Counted from the first letter of the stretch, positions 18,265 through 26,927 are shown. The stretch: DNA of 51,757 nt from Nodosilinea sp. LEGE 06152 (GCF_015207525.1 NZ_JADEWR010000030.1:1-51757), one strand, 5' to 3'. Notes: generated from the sequence alone by a model not told the origin. Numbers and translations: made by a program.

Positions 18265-19180
18265 GAATGCACCTCACTAAACCTCCTCGCACTGCCCGCA
18301 GCGCTGGCCGCTCTGGCAGACAGGCCTCTGTCATCCAGGGGCAGCGATCGCTAAACAGACAGCCCACGGGCAGCGCCTCTGGGCTAGGTTGGTTGCCCGG
18401 TACCGGAATGAAATCGTTTTGCGGCAGCGATCGCCAGAGCGCCTGGGTATAGGGATGGCGCAAGTTCCCGGTAGCAAAGTCCTGAGCTGAGGCAATCTCT
18501 GCGGTCGTGCCGGCATAGAACACCGCCACGCGATCGGCCACCATCAGCGCCGCTTCGATGTCGTGGGTAATGAGAATCACCCCGCGCCCTTCCTGGGCCA
18601 GCTCCCGCAGGTGGTTCAGCGTTTCAACCACCACGTCGGGGTGCAGACCGGGAGTGGGTTCGTCGGCAATTACCAGCTCGGCCTGACTCACCACCGCCGT
18701 AGACACCAGCACCCGCCGCGCCATGCCCCCCGATACCTGAAACGGGTAGCAGCGCGCGGCCTGAGGCGGTAGGTCGTAGCGCTGGAAGGTTCGCTTCACT
18801 GCCGTTTGCGCCGCTGACCTGGGTAGCCCGTTGAGCTGGGCCACCCGCTGCACCTGCTGCCCTACCCGCATTAAAGGATCCAGGTAGCCCACCGACTGAG
18901 GCACTAAAGCAATGGCCTTGCCGCGCAGCTGTTGGCAGCGCCCCGGCGTCAGCGGCTGACCCTGAAACAGCATCGTGCCGCCGACGGTGGCATTCTCCGG
19001 CAAAATGCCCAGAATGGCGTGGGCCAGCAGGCTTTTACCCGATCCGCTAGCACCTACCACCGCCACCACCTCTCCGGCTTTGACCTCCAGATCCAGGTCG
19101 GTGATGACCGTGAGCTGCTTACGGCGCAGCCCCTGCTCGTACTGGCTAAACGTAACGCTGAGATTAGAGACTGACAGCAT
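18251..19180 (-). CDS. ABC importer ATPase, Dpp/Nik type, first ATPase (NikD-like)
   Basis: The 309-residue ATPase has Walker A GASGSGKS, signature VSGGMARRVLVS, Walker B LVIADEPTPGL and the switch ILITHDI. The C-terminal oligopeptide/nickel extension is present, with the cysteine-containing pattern GCLFSDRCPWMTEAC characteristic of DppD/OppD/NikD; in this family the cysteines can hold an iron-sulfur cluster. The signature motif has Met-Ala where Gln-Arg is usual (SGGMARR), a shared variant in NikD-type proteins. It lies 2 nt after the permease gene and overlaps the next ATPase gene, so translation is likely coupled. Confidence 0.87.
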   Translation of the reverse strand: MLSVSNLSVTFSQYEQGLRRKQLTVITDLDLEVKAGEVVAVVGASGSGKSLLAHAILGILPENATVGGTMLFQGQPLTPGRCQQLRGKAIALVPQSVGYLDPLMRVGQQVQRVAQLNGLPRSAAQTAVKRTFQRYDLPPQAARCYPFQVSGGMARRVLVSTAVVSQAELVIADEPTPGLHPDVVVETLNHLRELAQEGRGVILITHDIEAALMVADRVAVFYAGTTAEIASAQDFATGNLRHPYTQALWRSLPQNDFIPVPGNQPSPEALPVGCLFSDRCPWMTEACLPERPALRAVRGGLVRCIHADR

Positions 19181-19182
19181 GG

Positions 19183-20043
19183 CTACCCCTGACTCGTGCG
19201 CGGATCGAGCAAGGCCCGCAGGTTTTCGCCCAGCCAGTCAAAGGCTTTGACCGACAGCAGCAGCAGCACACCGGGCATCACCCCCAGCCACCAGTAGCCG
19301 GTAGATAGGTGCCGCATCGACTCGGCCAAGATAATGCCAATGGCGGGCAGGTGGGGCGAAATGCCAATGCCGATAAACGACAGCGCCGCCTCGTGCAAAA
19401 TGGCGTGGGGAAACAGCAGAATCAGCCCCACCAGCAGCTGAGGAATGACGTGGGGCACCATGTGGTGGCGGGCAATCCAGGCGGGAGAACGACCCAGCCG
19501 ATGGGAGAGCTGCACGTAGTCGGAGCTGTTCACCTGCAGCACCTCTGCCCGAATGACCCGGGCCAGGCTGGGCCAGTGGGTCAGCGCCACCGCAATAATC
19601 ACGCCCCGCGTGCCGCCCCCGACTGCAAAGGCAATCAGAATCAGCAGCACCAGGTGGGGCAGGCTAAAGCACACGTCGATAATCCAGCAGATCAGGGCAT
19701 CGACCCAGCCGCCCAGGGTGCCTGCGGCCAATCCTAAAAGAGCGGCAATTAGGGCGCTGATGGTAGCAGCCAGCAGCCCCACCCGCAAGCTGAGAGACAT
19801 ACCGTGGAGCGATCGCGTTAGCATGTCTCGCCCCAGCCAGTCGGTGCCAAAGGGATGGGCCAGTGAGGGGGGCTGGTTTCGCTGGGCCAGCACCGGGTTC
19901 AGTCCGGCATCGCCAATAAACCAAGTACTCAGGATAATAGCCGCCAAAAAGAGGACGCACAGCCCAATCGTCCAAAGGGTCTGCTGCCGCCGATTGCTCC
20001 GCTGCTTGGGAGCGCGAATCTGGGGAGGTGCGAGGGTGGTCAT
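19183..20043 (-). CDS. ABC importer permease, DppC/NikC type
   Basis: The 286-residue inner-membrane permease has about six hydrophobic helices. It begins with a conserved helix (LWTIGLCVLFLAAIILSTWF) and carries the DppC-type segment HPFGTDWLGRDMLTRSLHG, then LVGLILLFPHAILHEAALSFIGIG near the EAA loop. It overlaps the upstream permease gene by 4 nt (ATGA). It forms the channel together with that permease. Confidence 0.88.
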   Translation of the reverse strand: MTTLAPPQIRAPKQRSNRRQQTLWTIGLCVLFLAAIILSTWFIGDAGLNPVLAQRNQPPSLAHPFGTDWLGRDMLTRSLHGMSLSLRVGLLAATISALIAALLGLAAGTLGGWVDALICWIIDVCFSLPHLVLLILIAFAVGGGTRGVIIAVALTHWPSLARVIRAEVLQVNSSDYVQLSHRLGRSPAWIARHHMVPHVIPQLLVGLILLFPHAILHEAALSFIGIGISPHLPAIGIILAESMRHLSTGYWWLGVMPGVLLLLSVKAFDWLGENLRALLDPRTSQG

Positions 20044-21038
20044 GCTGCCCTCCTGCCGCCAATGCGGATGCGCGGGTCAATCACCTGGTAAGACAAGTCG
20101 GCCAAGGTATTGCCGGTATAGACAAACAGGGCGCTGAAGAAAACGATGCCCACCAGCAGCGGCACATCGCTGCGCAGAGCCGCCTGCACCGTCGCCTGCC
20201 CCAGCCCCGGATAGGCAAACACCTGCTCCACCAGCACCGAGCCGCCAAACAGCTCACTGAGCGAGGCAAATTGCAGAGTCAGCGCCGGCAGCAGAATGTT
20301 GCGCAGGCCGTGGTGCTGCAAAATGCCCCACAGGCTCTCGCCTTGAGCGCGGGCAAACAGCACATAGTCGCTGTGCAGCACGTCGATCAGCTTTTGGCGT
20401 GTGTGTAGCGCAATACTGGCAATGCCGATGATGCTTAGGGTGAGGGCGGGCAGCAGCAGGTGGTGCAAATGCTGCCAGAAGGTAACATTTTGGGCCAGCA
20501 CACCGGGCGGAGCCGCACAGCAAATCGGGGTGAGCCGCAGCGACACCGAAAAGAAAATCAGCAGCAGTAGCGCCACCCAAAATGTAGGTGACGAGGCCAG
20601 GGTGTAGGCGTAGAGGCGAATGCCCCGGTCAATCCAGGTGCCCTCAAAGGCCCCGGCCAGCACGCCCAGCACCAACCCCAGCAGGCCGGACAGGAGCCAT
20701 GCGATCGCAAGCAGCTGCAGCGACACCAAAAACCGCTGACCAATCACCTGCAGCACCGGCTGGTTAAACACCATTGAGGTGCCCCAGTTGCCCTGAACAA
20801 TCTGCCCAAACCAGTCCCAAAAGCGTACGATCATTGGCTGATCCAACCCCCAGCGCTCGGCAATCAGCTCTCGCTGGGCCGCACTGATCTGCAGCATGTC
20901 GGCCCCCACATAGGCCCGCACCGGGTCAATCGGTGAAAGGCTCATTAGCCCAAAGGTCAGCACCGCCACAGCGACCAGCAGCAGTGCCAGCCGCACCAGC
21001 TTGTAGCTGAAAAACAGCAGAATTGGCTTTAGTTGCAT
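20040..21038 (-). CDS. ABC importer permease, DppB/NikB type
   Basis: This is the partner permease. The N-terminus contains a membrane helix (LVRLALLLVAVAVLTFGLMSLSPIDPVRAYVG, read in segments) with the DppB-type proline-rich motif. The middle has the family sequence RDYVLFARAQGES-like YVLFARAQGES and the EAA loop with RNILLPALTL. ATG 21038 was chosen; an in-frame GTG at 21044 is possible. Both starts lie within the end of the binding-protein gene, so the overlap (10-16 nt) implies translational coupling. Confidence 0.87.
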   Translation of the reverse strand: MQLKPILLFFSYKLVRLALLLVAVAVLTFGLMSLSPIDPVRAYVGADMLQISAAQRELIAERWGLDQPMIVRFWDWFGQIVQGNWGTSMVFNQPVLQVIGQRFLVSLQLLAIAWLLSGLLGLVLGVLAGAFEGTWIDRGIRLYAYTLASSPTFWVALLLLIFFSVSLRLTPICCAAPPGVLAQNVTFWQHLHHLLLPALTLSIIGIASIALHTRQKLIDVLHSDYVLFARAQGESLWGILQHHGLRNILLPALTLQFASLSELFGGSVLVEQVFAYPGLGQATVQAALRSDVPLLVGIVFFSALFVYTGNTLADLSYQVIDPRIRIGGRRAA

Positions 21039-22654
21039 GTCCACGTCCAGCTATCGATGTTGGCAGTGATCGGCCAGCCGTGGCCGTGGGGCTCAACCTG
21101 GGGTTGGCCAATGTCCAGACACTCGTGGACGAAGTAGGTGTGGTCGAGGTTCACCAGCCAGGCCCAGGCGGCATCGCCCTTGGCCGTGAAACCTTCCTGG
21201 CCATCCCACTGGGCGGCTTTCCAAAATGCGATCGCTTCTGCCTCCGAAGGTGCCCCCATCGCCAGATCCAGCGTTTGGTCAATGGCCTGGTTAGCGTAGT
21301 AGCCTGCGTTGTAAAAATCGCCCTGGGCCGCCTTGCTGTGGTAGAGGTTGTACATTTCGGTCTGGTCGTGGCTGCCCCAGCCAAACAGCACCACGTTGCT
21401 GTGCGCTAGGGGAGTAATCTCATCCCAGCTCTTGCCCTCAACATTGGCCTGAATACCCACGGGCTTGAGCATTTCTGCAACCGATAGCGCCAGCGCCTGA
21501 CGGGTGCTGTCACTAGCCGGATAAAGCAGAGTAAATTCAGCGTTTAGGCCGTCCTTCTCAACAATTCCATCGCCGTTGGTATCGCTCCAGCCCCCCTCCG
21601 CCAGGATCTGCTTAGCTTGCTCTGGGTCGGCATCCTCAATGTTGGCGCTCGGCTCCTCCCAAGCCAGGCCACTGACCGGGCCGTAGGCGGGCGATCCGTA
21701 ACCCTCCAGTACCCCGTCCACCAGCGCCTGTCGATCCACGGCGTAGTTCACGGCCTGCCGAATTGCCCGATCTGAAGTGACGGCGTTGCCCACGGGTTTA
21801 CCGTCTGGTGTAGTCTTACTCCCCTCGTCAGGAAAGGGAAACATCAGCCCTCGGTTGTCCACACTGGCGACGTCGTATAGCTTCATGCCCTCAATGGTCT
21901 GCACCGCCAGCGACTGGGGCACGCTGACCACCTGAGCTTGTCCAGCTTGGGCGGCCGCAAAGGCCGCATCTTCTTCAGTAAACAGGAAAACGAGCCGCTC
22001 AATCCCGGGAGCTTCGCCGTAGTAGTTAGGGTTAGCTTCTACGATTAGCTGCTGTCCCTCATCCCACTGGACGAGTTGATAGGGGCCAGAGCCAACGGGG
22101 TTGCGCGCATAGTCAGGACCATGAGCGTGCTCCGGCACAATGCCCACGGTGATCAAGCGGTTAACGAAGGTACTTTGGGGCTGCTTCAGCCGCAGCTCCA
22201 CCGTGTAGTCGTCGGTGGCGACAGCTTCTTCTAGCACCGTCACATCGGTCAGGCCGCCGCTCTCTGCCGCCTTACTGAAGGTATAGGCGACATCGGCTGC
22301 TGTTAGCGGTTCCCCATCAGAAAATTGAGCATCTTCGCGAATTGTGACAGTCCAGGTTCTGCCGTCCTCACTGACACTGTAGTCTGTCGCTAAATCATTG
22401 ACGATTTCAAGATTTTCATCGCGCCGCAGCAACGTGCTCTGAAACAGCGGCGAACCGTAGCGACCCCAGCCCAAGGTGGGGTCATACCCTTCCTCGCTCT
22501 CTCCTCCAATCGCCAAGACTATCTGTTCTGCAGAACCATTGGAGGCTGGCGCAGAAGCCCTCGGCTCAGTTGAGTTTGAAGCACATCCGTTCAGAACTTG
22601 CCCCAGGAGTAGCAACCCTACAGACCAGACGGGCACTTTGAGACTTAATGCCAT
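21029..22654 (-). CDS. ABC importer substrate-binding lipoprotein, peptide/nickel family
   Basis: The 541-residue protein has a lipoprotein signal (SVGLLLLGQVLNGC), with the cysteine at about residue 24 followed by a Ser/Pro/Ala-rich tether. Family 5 (Dpp/Nik) features follow: ATDYSVSEDGRTWTVTIRED, FSDGEPLTAADVAYTF, NPVGSGPYQLVQWDEGQQL and RQAVNYAVDRQALVDGVLEGYG. A C-terminal His-rich stretch (HECL...EPHGHGWP) could contact metal. It heads the five-gene operon nik-A-B-C-D-E in order. The substrate is inferred only from the order and the neighbouring cobalt genes. Confidence 0.85.
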   Translation of the reverse strand: MALSLKVPVWSVGLLLLGQVLNGCASNSTEPRASAPASNGSAEQIVLAIGGESEEGYDPTLGWGRYGSPLFQSTLLRRDENLEIVNDLATDYSVSEDGRTWTVTIREDAQFSDGEPLTAADVAYTFSKAAESGGLTDVTVLEEAVATDDYTVELRLKQPQSTFVNRLITVGIVPEHAHGPDYARNPVGSGPYQLVQWDEGQQLIVEANPNYYGEAPGIERLVFLFTEEDAAFAAAQAGQAQVVSVPQSLAVQTIEGMKLYDVASVDNRGLMFPFPDEGSKTTPDGKPVGNAVTSDRAIRQAVNYAVDRQALVDGVLEGYGSPAYGPVSGLAWEEPSANIEDADPEQAKQILAEGGWSDTNGDGIVEKDGLNAEFTLLYPASDSTRQALALSVAEMLKPVGIQANVEGKSWDEITPLAHSNVVLFGWGSHDQTEMYNLYHSKAAQGDFYNAGYYANQAIDQTLDLAMGAPSEAEAIAFWKAAQWDGQEGFTAKGDAAWAWLVNLDHTYFVHECLDIGQPQVEPHGHGWPITANIDSWTWTCN

Positions 22655-23413
22655 AGCTGCACCTTCAATTATTTTGCAGAATGAATTGCCCTCTTTGCTT
22701 AATCAAGCATCCTGAGTCGCAGGAGGAATTTCACGACTTTTGAGGCTATCACCGCCTGCTCCAATCAACAATCCGGGGGTAAGGGATACAAAGCAAAAGA
22801 GATTTTAGGCTTATAAGCTCGTTTAGACAGGTCTATATCGATTTGAAACCCTAATTCTTTCGTTGACTGGTTGCCTGCGCGCAACTAGCTCAGTGCGTAC
22901 AGAGCCGCTAACCAGGGCATTGGACTGAGGGCAAGGGCTGTCTTAAGGTGCGATCGCGGTCATTGCAGCGACGCGATGTGGTGGGCGGATTGCTAGGGAG
23001 CGGGCTGGTAGGTGCTCACTTACGGCGTTGATGGTGTAAGCAACTCCACAAACGGGCACCATAGGCCCAGCCGCGAGAGCGTAGCTGCAACTTGGTTTAC
23101 TTAACCCCCTAGCTAATGCTGCGGCTAAGGAGGGTGTTTGGGGTGAAAGCAACGTTGCCAATGTTAAGGAAAAATTTTGCTTCTACATATCTAAAGAACT
23201 TCATTGAATATGGCTGTTCGCAAAAGGGAAAATAGGTAATGCTTTGAAGAATGCAAATTCTTTTGCGAAAAATACGGCAGTCTAATAAAGTTTTCACTGT
23301 TTTGGGGCATTGCAGCTTCCAAAGTTGCATAACCGAAAGCTATCAAAGGGAAATAGATCATTGGGCACTGGGGATTCTGCCTGCCCTATATTTCTACAGA
23401 ACACGGGATTTTA
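22655..23413. other. Intergenic region, no gene supported
   Basis: About 760 bases without a convincing gene. The first 150 bases should include the promoter and leader of the importer operon (leftward). A cobalamin or NiCo riboswitch was looked for and no conserved core was recognised. A GCTTATAAGC palindrome near 22810 may be a regulator site. The rest is unremarkable apart from scattered HIP1-like motifs. Confidence 0.4.
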
Positions 23414-23666
23414 TATGATTTTGGTAATTTTGAAAGCGATCGCCTTAAAATCTGCTGATTATGGCGCAGCTACAATGGCTGGGTATATAGCCAATAGAAA
23501 AAAAACCAGGGGCAATGACAAGCGAGCCCAAAACCGCCATGGGACTGCTACAGCTTTAGAAGAACGACGGGACGAGGTTAACCATCAGGCTAAAGAAGAC
23601 GGTGAACTTCAGCTCAGCATTCTTCAAGAGACAGGGTGCATCCCTGTCTCGCAAGATTTATTTTGA
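23414..23666 (+). CDS. Possible small hypothetical protein (weak)
   Basis: An open frame of 83 residues (MILVILKAIALKSADYG...) with a basic middle (NRKKTRGNDKRAQNRHG). It has no recognisable domain and no strong ribosome-binding site. A perfect 9-bp hairpin (GAGACAGGG/CCCTGTCTC, 23628-23650) lies inside its 3' end, which weakens the coding case and may mean the region encodes or terminates an RNA. Confidence 0.2.
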
Positions 23667-23754
23667 GACGTAGCTAGCACCCAACCAAGCTACCTGGCTG
23701 ATCGTCCCATCCTCTGAGGAATTATACCCTTTAGAAAAAACTACGAAGGGTGAG

Positions 23755-24021
23755 GTGCTCTGCGCCGGTGGGATGGGGGCGGATACAAATTCTTCCATTC
23801 CGAATAGGGGGGTGCGGGGGGATGAGTCCTCTTTTCCACAGGATGCCGAGCCAGCAGCTTACGACCTAGACCTACACGAGCAGATTCAACACCAGATTCG
23901 GAGCCTGGGGTGGTCTGGCGAGGTGATCCGCCAGTTCATGGCCGACCGATTTGAGGGCAAGCGCTGGGCCGCGCTGACGGAAGATGAGCGACTACTGCTG
24001 CTCTATCACCTGCGGGGCTAG
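23755..24021 (+). CDS. Free-standing copy of the C-terminal tail of the primase-like protein
   Basis: The product (88 residues from GTG 23755) is clearly homologous to the last 100 residues of the primase-like protein at 49579-51249. Shared segments include RGVRGD, FPQDAEPA, LHEQIQHQIRSLGWSGEVI, ADRFEGKRW and DERLLLLYHLR. DNA homology starts near 23742, just before this GTG. It may be a domain translated on its own or a non-functional relic of a duplication. The helical tail could be a small interaction module. No independent ribosome-binding site is obvious. Confidence 0.55.
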   Translation: MLCAGGMGADTNSSIPNRGVRGDESSFPQDAEPAAYDLDLHEQIQHQIRSLGWSGEVIRQFMADRFEGKRWAALTEDERLLLLYHLRG

Positions 24022-24022
24022 C

Positions 24023-25078
24023 TCACTCTTCAACCGCCTCATTCCCCTCCGACAGCTCACTCACCACTGCGTTTAGCTCTGTTTCTAGCTGCTCGATGGT
24101 GGGCAGATTGGCCTTGAGCTGGTCTGGTAGGCTGTGGGTCGTGACGGCGATCGGGGTGTTGACGTTGCGTAGGGCGTATTCAGCAATCGTTTTGTCCTTT
24201 GACTTACACAGCACGATGCCGATGGTGGGCTGATCATCGGGGTGGCGCAGCAGGTCGTCTACCGCTGCGACGTAGAAATTCATCTTGCCGGTGTACTCAG
24301 GGCGAAATTCGGTCACCTTCAAGTCAATGACCACATAGCACCGCAGTTTGAGGTGGTAAAACAGCATATCCATGAAGTACTCATTCCCTGAGACTTCCAA
24401 GCGATACTGGCTGCCGACGAAGGAAAAACCAACGCCCAACTCCAGCAGGAAATCCCTAATTCTTTCAACCAGAGCCTTTTCCAGCTCTCGCTCTTGGGTG
24501 ACGGATGTCAGATTGAGAAAATCGAAGTTGTATGGGTCTTTGAGCAGTTGTTGAGCGAGATCGGACTGTTTGGGCGGTAGGGTGCGCTCAAAATTGGTAA
24601 CTGCTCCGCCCTGGCGCTGGAATAGGTTGGATTCTATTTGCATGACCAGAATATTCCGACTCCAGCCGTTCTCAAGGGTGCCTTGGGCATACCAGAGTCG
24701 TTCATCGGGGGCTTTCAGCTTATCCAAGAGGGCCTGATTGTGATACCAGGGAATTTGTGCAAGCACCTCCTGCACAATTGCCTGATCTGGGTAAGCTTCG
24801 GCAAAGGCTCGCATGTATTTGAGGTTGCGCGGTGAAAACCCCTTCATGTCGGGGAACTCCCGCTTGAGATCTTTAGCGAGGCGGTCAATAACCTTTGCCC
24901 CCCATCCTTCCTGCTGCTGGCGGGCGAGAATTTCCTGCCCAATCTGCCAGTACAGGATGATTAGCTCTTTGTTGACGGCTAGAGCCGCTTTTACCTGCGC
25001 CCGGCGGATACGCGTTTTGAGGTCTTTGAGGAAGACGTCATAATTGTCGGCAGGGGATAGGGAATTGTCGGGCGGCAC
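24023..25078 (-). CDS. PDDEXK nuclease of the DUF1016/YhcG family
   Basis: The 351-residue protein has the N-terminal helical domain of YhcG (VNKELIILYWQIGQEILARQ, GWGAKVIDRLAKDLKREFP, FSPRNLKYMRAFAEAYP). Its C-terminal nuclease core reads SGNEYFMDMLFYHLKLRCYVVIDLK, giving the D...(D)xK arrangement of PDDEXK enzymes, followed by VTEFRPEYTGKMNFYVAAVDD and GIVLCKS. Such proteins are often found beside restriction systems and are thought to act on DNA, but their role is not settled. It faces the neighbouring WGR gene and precedes the partition genes; the type I restriction genes lie about 4 kb to its right. Confidence 0.88.
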   Translation of the reverse strand: MPPDNSLSPADNYDVFLKDLKTRIRRAQVKAALAVNKELIILYWQIGQEILARQQQEGWGAKVIDRLAKDLKREFPDMKGFSPRNLKYMRAFAEAYPDQAIVQEVLAQIPWYHNQALLDKLKAPDERLWYAQGTLENGWSRNILVMQIESNLFQRQGGAVTNFERTLPPKQSDLAQQLLKDPYNFDFLNLTSVTQERELEKALVERIRDFLLELGVGFSFVGSQYRLEVSGNEYFMDMLFYHLKLRCYVVIDLKVTEFRPEYTGKMNFYVAAVDDLLRHPDDQPTIGIVLCKSKDKTIAEYALRNVNTPIAVTTHSLPDQLKANLPTIEQLETELNAVVSELSEGNEAVEE

Positions 25079-25161
25079 GAGACTTTTCCTTCGTTTGCAG
25101 GCATTTTATTATCAGGCTAAGACGGCAATGAGCCATAGGGCTGATCGAGGCGGTGGAGTTT

Positions 25162-25440
25162 ATGACCCAGCCAAGCTATAACCCAGACCAATGGCAGGAG
25201 CTGTTTTGGCAACGGGGCGATCGCTATTACTGGTGTGCCCTACGCCAGAACCTATTTGGTGAGTGGGTCTTGCTGCGCAAGTGGGGTGGCCGCCGAACGG
25301 GCAAGGGTGGGCAGCGTGAAACCTTGTGCACCGATTTCGAGGAGGGCAAGCGGCTAATTCAGGATGTTCTCAAACGCCGTCGCTATCGAGGGTATTTGCT
25401 GATTGACAACGCGGCTCAAATTCGATCCTTTATGGCTTAA
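25162..25440 (+). CDS. WGR-domain protein
   Basis: This 92-residue protein has the WGR domain core (RYYWCALRQNLFGEWVLLRKWGGRRTGKGGQ), a fold best known for nucleic-acid binding in PARP-type proteins and also found alone in bacteria. The segment WGGRRTGKGG carries the eponymous residues in slightly altered form (W-G-G-R). ATG 25162 is preferred; a GTG at 25153 lies in frame just upstream. It is divergent from the YhcG nuclease gene, with 83 nt between them, and upstream of parA. Function in this context is unknown. Confidence 0.7.
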   Translation: MTQPSYNPDQWQELFWQRGDRYYWCALRQNLFGEWVLLRKWGGRRTGKGGQRETLCTDFEEGKRLIQDVLKRRRYRGYLLIDNAAQIRSFMA

Positions 25441-25500
25441 AAAGCTTGCTACGTAAGGAATTCAGTGAGTCGAACTTTGGCAAAAACAATGGTCAAAAGT

Positions 25501-25577
25501 TCTAGACATAATTGTGCACAGGTATCCAGACACATTTAAGTCCAGACATATAGACATATTGATGTCCTGATGTCTAG
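25501..25577 (+). repeat. Candidate centromere-like repeat cluster upstream of parA
   Basis: Several copies of AGACATA and CCAGACA lie in 77 bases: TCTAGACATA at 25501, CCAGACACAT at 25526, CCAGACATATAGACATATT at 25542, and the inverted ATGTCTAG at 25570. The outer CTAGACAT and ATGTCTAG are inverted to one another. The same words recur inside the parB-like gene. Position next to parA makes a partition site plausible. Confidence 0.6.
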
Positions 25578-25612
25578 GCGCTATTCTCAAAGCGCTGTTG
25601 TGGAATGGGCCT

Positions 25613-26377
25613 GTGAAAATCTGTTCGGCAATTTCCTTGTCTGGGGGGCAGGGAAAGACAACAACGGTATTTTTTACTGCGCTGCTGCTGGCTCGGCAGG
25701 GGCAAAAGGTGCTGGCAGTGGATGCCGACCCCCAGGCAAACCTAACCTTTTACCTGGGCCATGAGGTGCAGCCGGATGAGCCGAGCCTGTTTGAGGTGCT
25801 GACAAAGCAGGTGGAGGTTGAGGATGGGATATACGGCACTCAGTATGAGAACCTGTTCGTAATGCCTGCCGATCGCGGCCTGTTTAAGGTAAGCGACTTT
25901 CTTAGCAGCAGTGGGGCAGGAGCCTTTATCTTGAAGCAGCGGCTGCGCAAGATAAGCGATATGTTCGATGTGGTACTGATTGACGTGCAGCCGTCGCGAT
26001 CGCAGATTTGCCTCTCCGCTGTCGGAGCCTCCAATCACGTGCTAATTCCGGTAGAGGCCAATGTGAAGGGGGTGAACTCTTTGGTGGATACCCTGGATTT
26101 TTTGAACGAGCAGGCTGAGCTAGAAGCCTTCACCGGCTCAGTGTTGGGGATAATTCCCTTTCGCGATCGCTGGGTAGGCAATACTCAGACCCTAGAGGGG
26201 CGGCAAAACATCGCTGCCATGAAGGAGTTCGCTGGGGAGGTTCCTATTTTGGCCTCAATCCGTGAGTCGGAGAAGTTTAAGAGCGCTATCCGTCAGGGAC
26301 ATCTGCTCAGCGACCTGGGCCAGCCCGACCTGCAATATCCCTTCGAGCAAATTGTGGAGGCCCTTATTCATGAGTGA
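25613..26377 (+). CDS. parA: ParA-family partition ATPase
   Basis: It would segregate the replicon by ATP-driven movement on the nucleoid. The deviant Walker A motif is SGGQGKTTT (KGGxGKTT in type), followed by LAVDADPQANLTFYLG and the Walker B-like FDVVLIDVQPS. Most ParA proteins have DxPP after LID; here it is VQPS, a variation. GTG 25613 was chosen because it starts the protein at the usual place (VKICSAISLSGGQGKTT); an in-frame TTG lies five codons earlier. It overlaps the ParB-like gene by 8 nt (start inside its stop region), so they form an operon. The upstream repeat cluster is a good candidate for its site. Confidence 0.87.
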   Translation: MKICSAISLSGGQGKTTTVFFTALLLARQGQKVLAVDADPQANLTFYLGHEVQPDEPSLFEVLTKQVEVEDGIYGTQYENLFVMPADRGLFKVSDFLSSSGAGAFILKQRLRKISDMFDVVLIDVQPSRSQICLSAVGASNHVLIPVEANVKGVNSLVDTLDFLNEQAELEAFTGSVLGIIPFRDRWVGNTQTLEGRQNIAAMKEFAGEVPILASIRESEKFKSAIRQGHLLSDLGQPDLQYPFEQIVEALIHE

Positions 26378-26927
26378 TGCCCTAGACCGACTCAAGCAGC
26401 GGCAGCGCCCCAAGGTTGCCCCCCGCGATGCTTCTCTGGCATCAAGACCTCAAGACACCCAGCTACCTAGACATACAGATATCCAGGCATCCAGACATAT
26501 AGACACACAGACGTTTGGGCATACGGAAGCTGCAGGGGTTGAGGATGCCTCCCTAGCGGGGCTTTTGGGAGTGGCCAAGTCTAGACATACAGATATGCAG
26601 ATGTCTGTAGCTTCTGGAAACCAGGAAGTGAATATGTCTAGACATGCAGATATCCCGATGGCTAAACCCCTAGAGGATGAGCCGACGATCAAGCGCAGCA
26701 CTTTTCGTCTGGAGGCTGATCTGATCGACCGGCTCCACACCTTTTGTCGGCAACAGGGTCTCAGCCGCGAAGTGCTGATCGAGGCGATGTACGAGTACAT
26801 GGAGGCCCACCCAGGGGCGCTGACCCAGGTGGTTGAGCAGGCTAGCCAGAAGCATGACCACCGGCAGCAGTTGGCCAACCGCAAGCGAGCCGAGGCCATG
26901 TTCAGCAAGTTTGGCCGCGATGCTTGA
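26370..26927 (+). CDS. Small ParB-like partner protein with internal repeats
   Basis: The 185-residue protein starts with ATG 26370, within the last codons of parA. Its N-terminal half is low in structure and carries repeats of a heptad-like word: PRHTDIQ, SRHIDTQ, SRHTDMQ, SRHADIP. The C-terminal part (KRSTFRLEADLIDRLHTFCRQQGLSREVLIEAMYEYME) resembles a ribbon-helix-helix or CopG-type DNA-binding unit followed by a coil. A small dimeric DNA-binding partner for ParA is therefore likely. The repeated peptide words are encoded by DNA repeats that match those upstream of parA, so the gene itself may be part of the site. Confidence 0.7.
   Translation: MSDALDRLKQRQRPKVAPRDASLASRPQDTQLPRHTDIQASRHIDTQTFGHTEAAGVEDASLAGLLGVAKSRHTDMQMSVASGNQEVNMSRHADIPMAKPLEDEPTIKRSTFRLEADLIDRLHTFCRQQGLSREVLIEAMYEYMEAHPGALTQVVEQASQKHDHRQQLANRKRAEAMFSKFGRDA
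26467..26653 (+). repeat. Repeats inside the parB-like gene
   Basis: CTAGACATACAGATAT occurs identically at 26467-26482 and 26581-26596, and with one change (CTAGACATGCAGATAT) at 26638-26653. Related words (CCAGACATATAGACACACAGACG) fill 26490-26512. All copies lie in the same reading frame. The same CTAGACAT word occurs in the upstream cluster at 25502 and, inverted, at 25570. Confidence 0.75.

Noticed and set aside
22655..22950. Cobalamin or NiCo riboswitch upstream of the importer operon
   Set aside because: No conserved core motif or consistent stem set was found by eye. A covariance-model search would decide.
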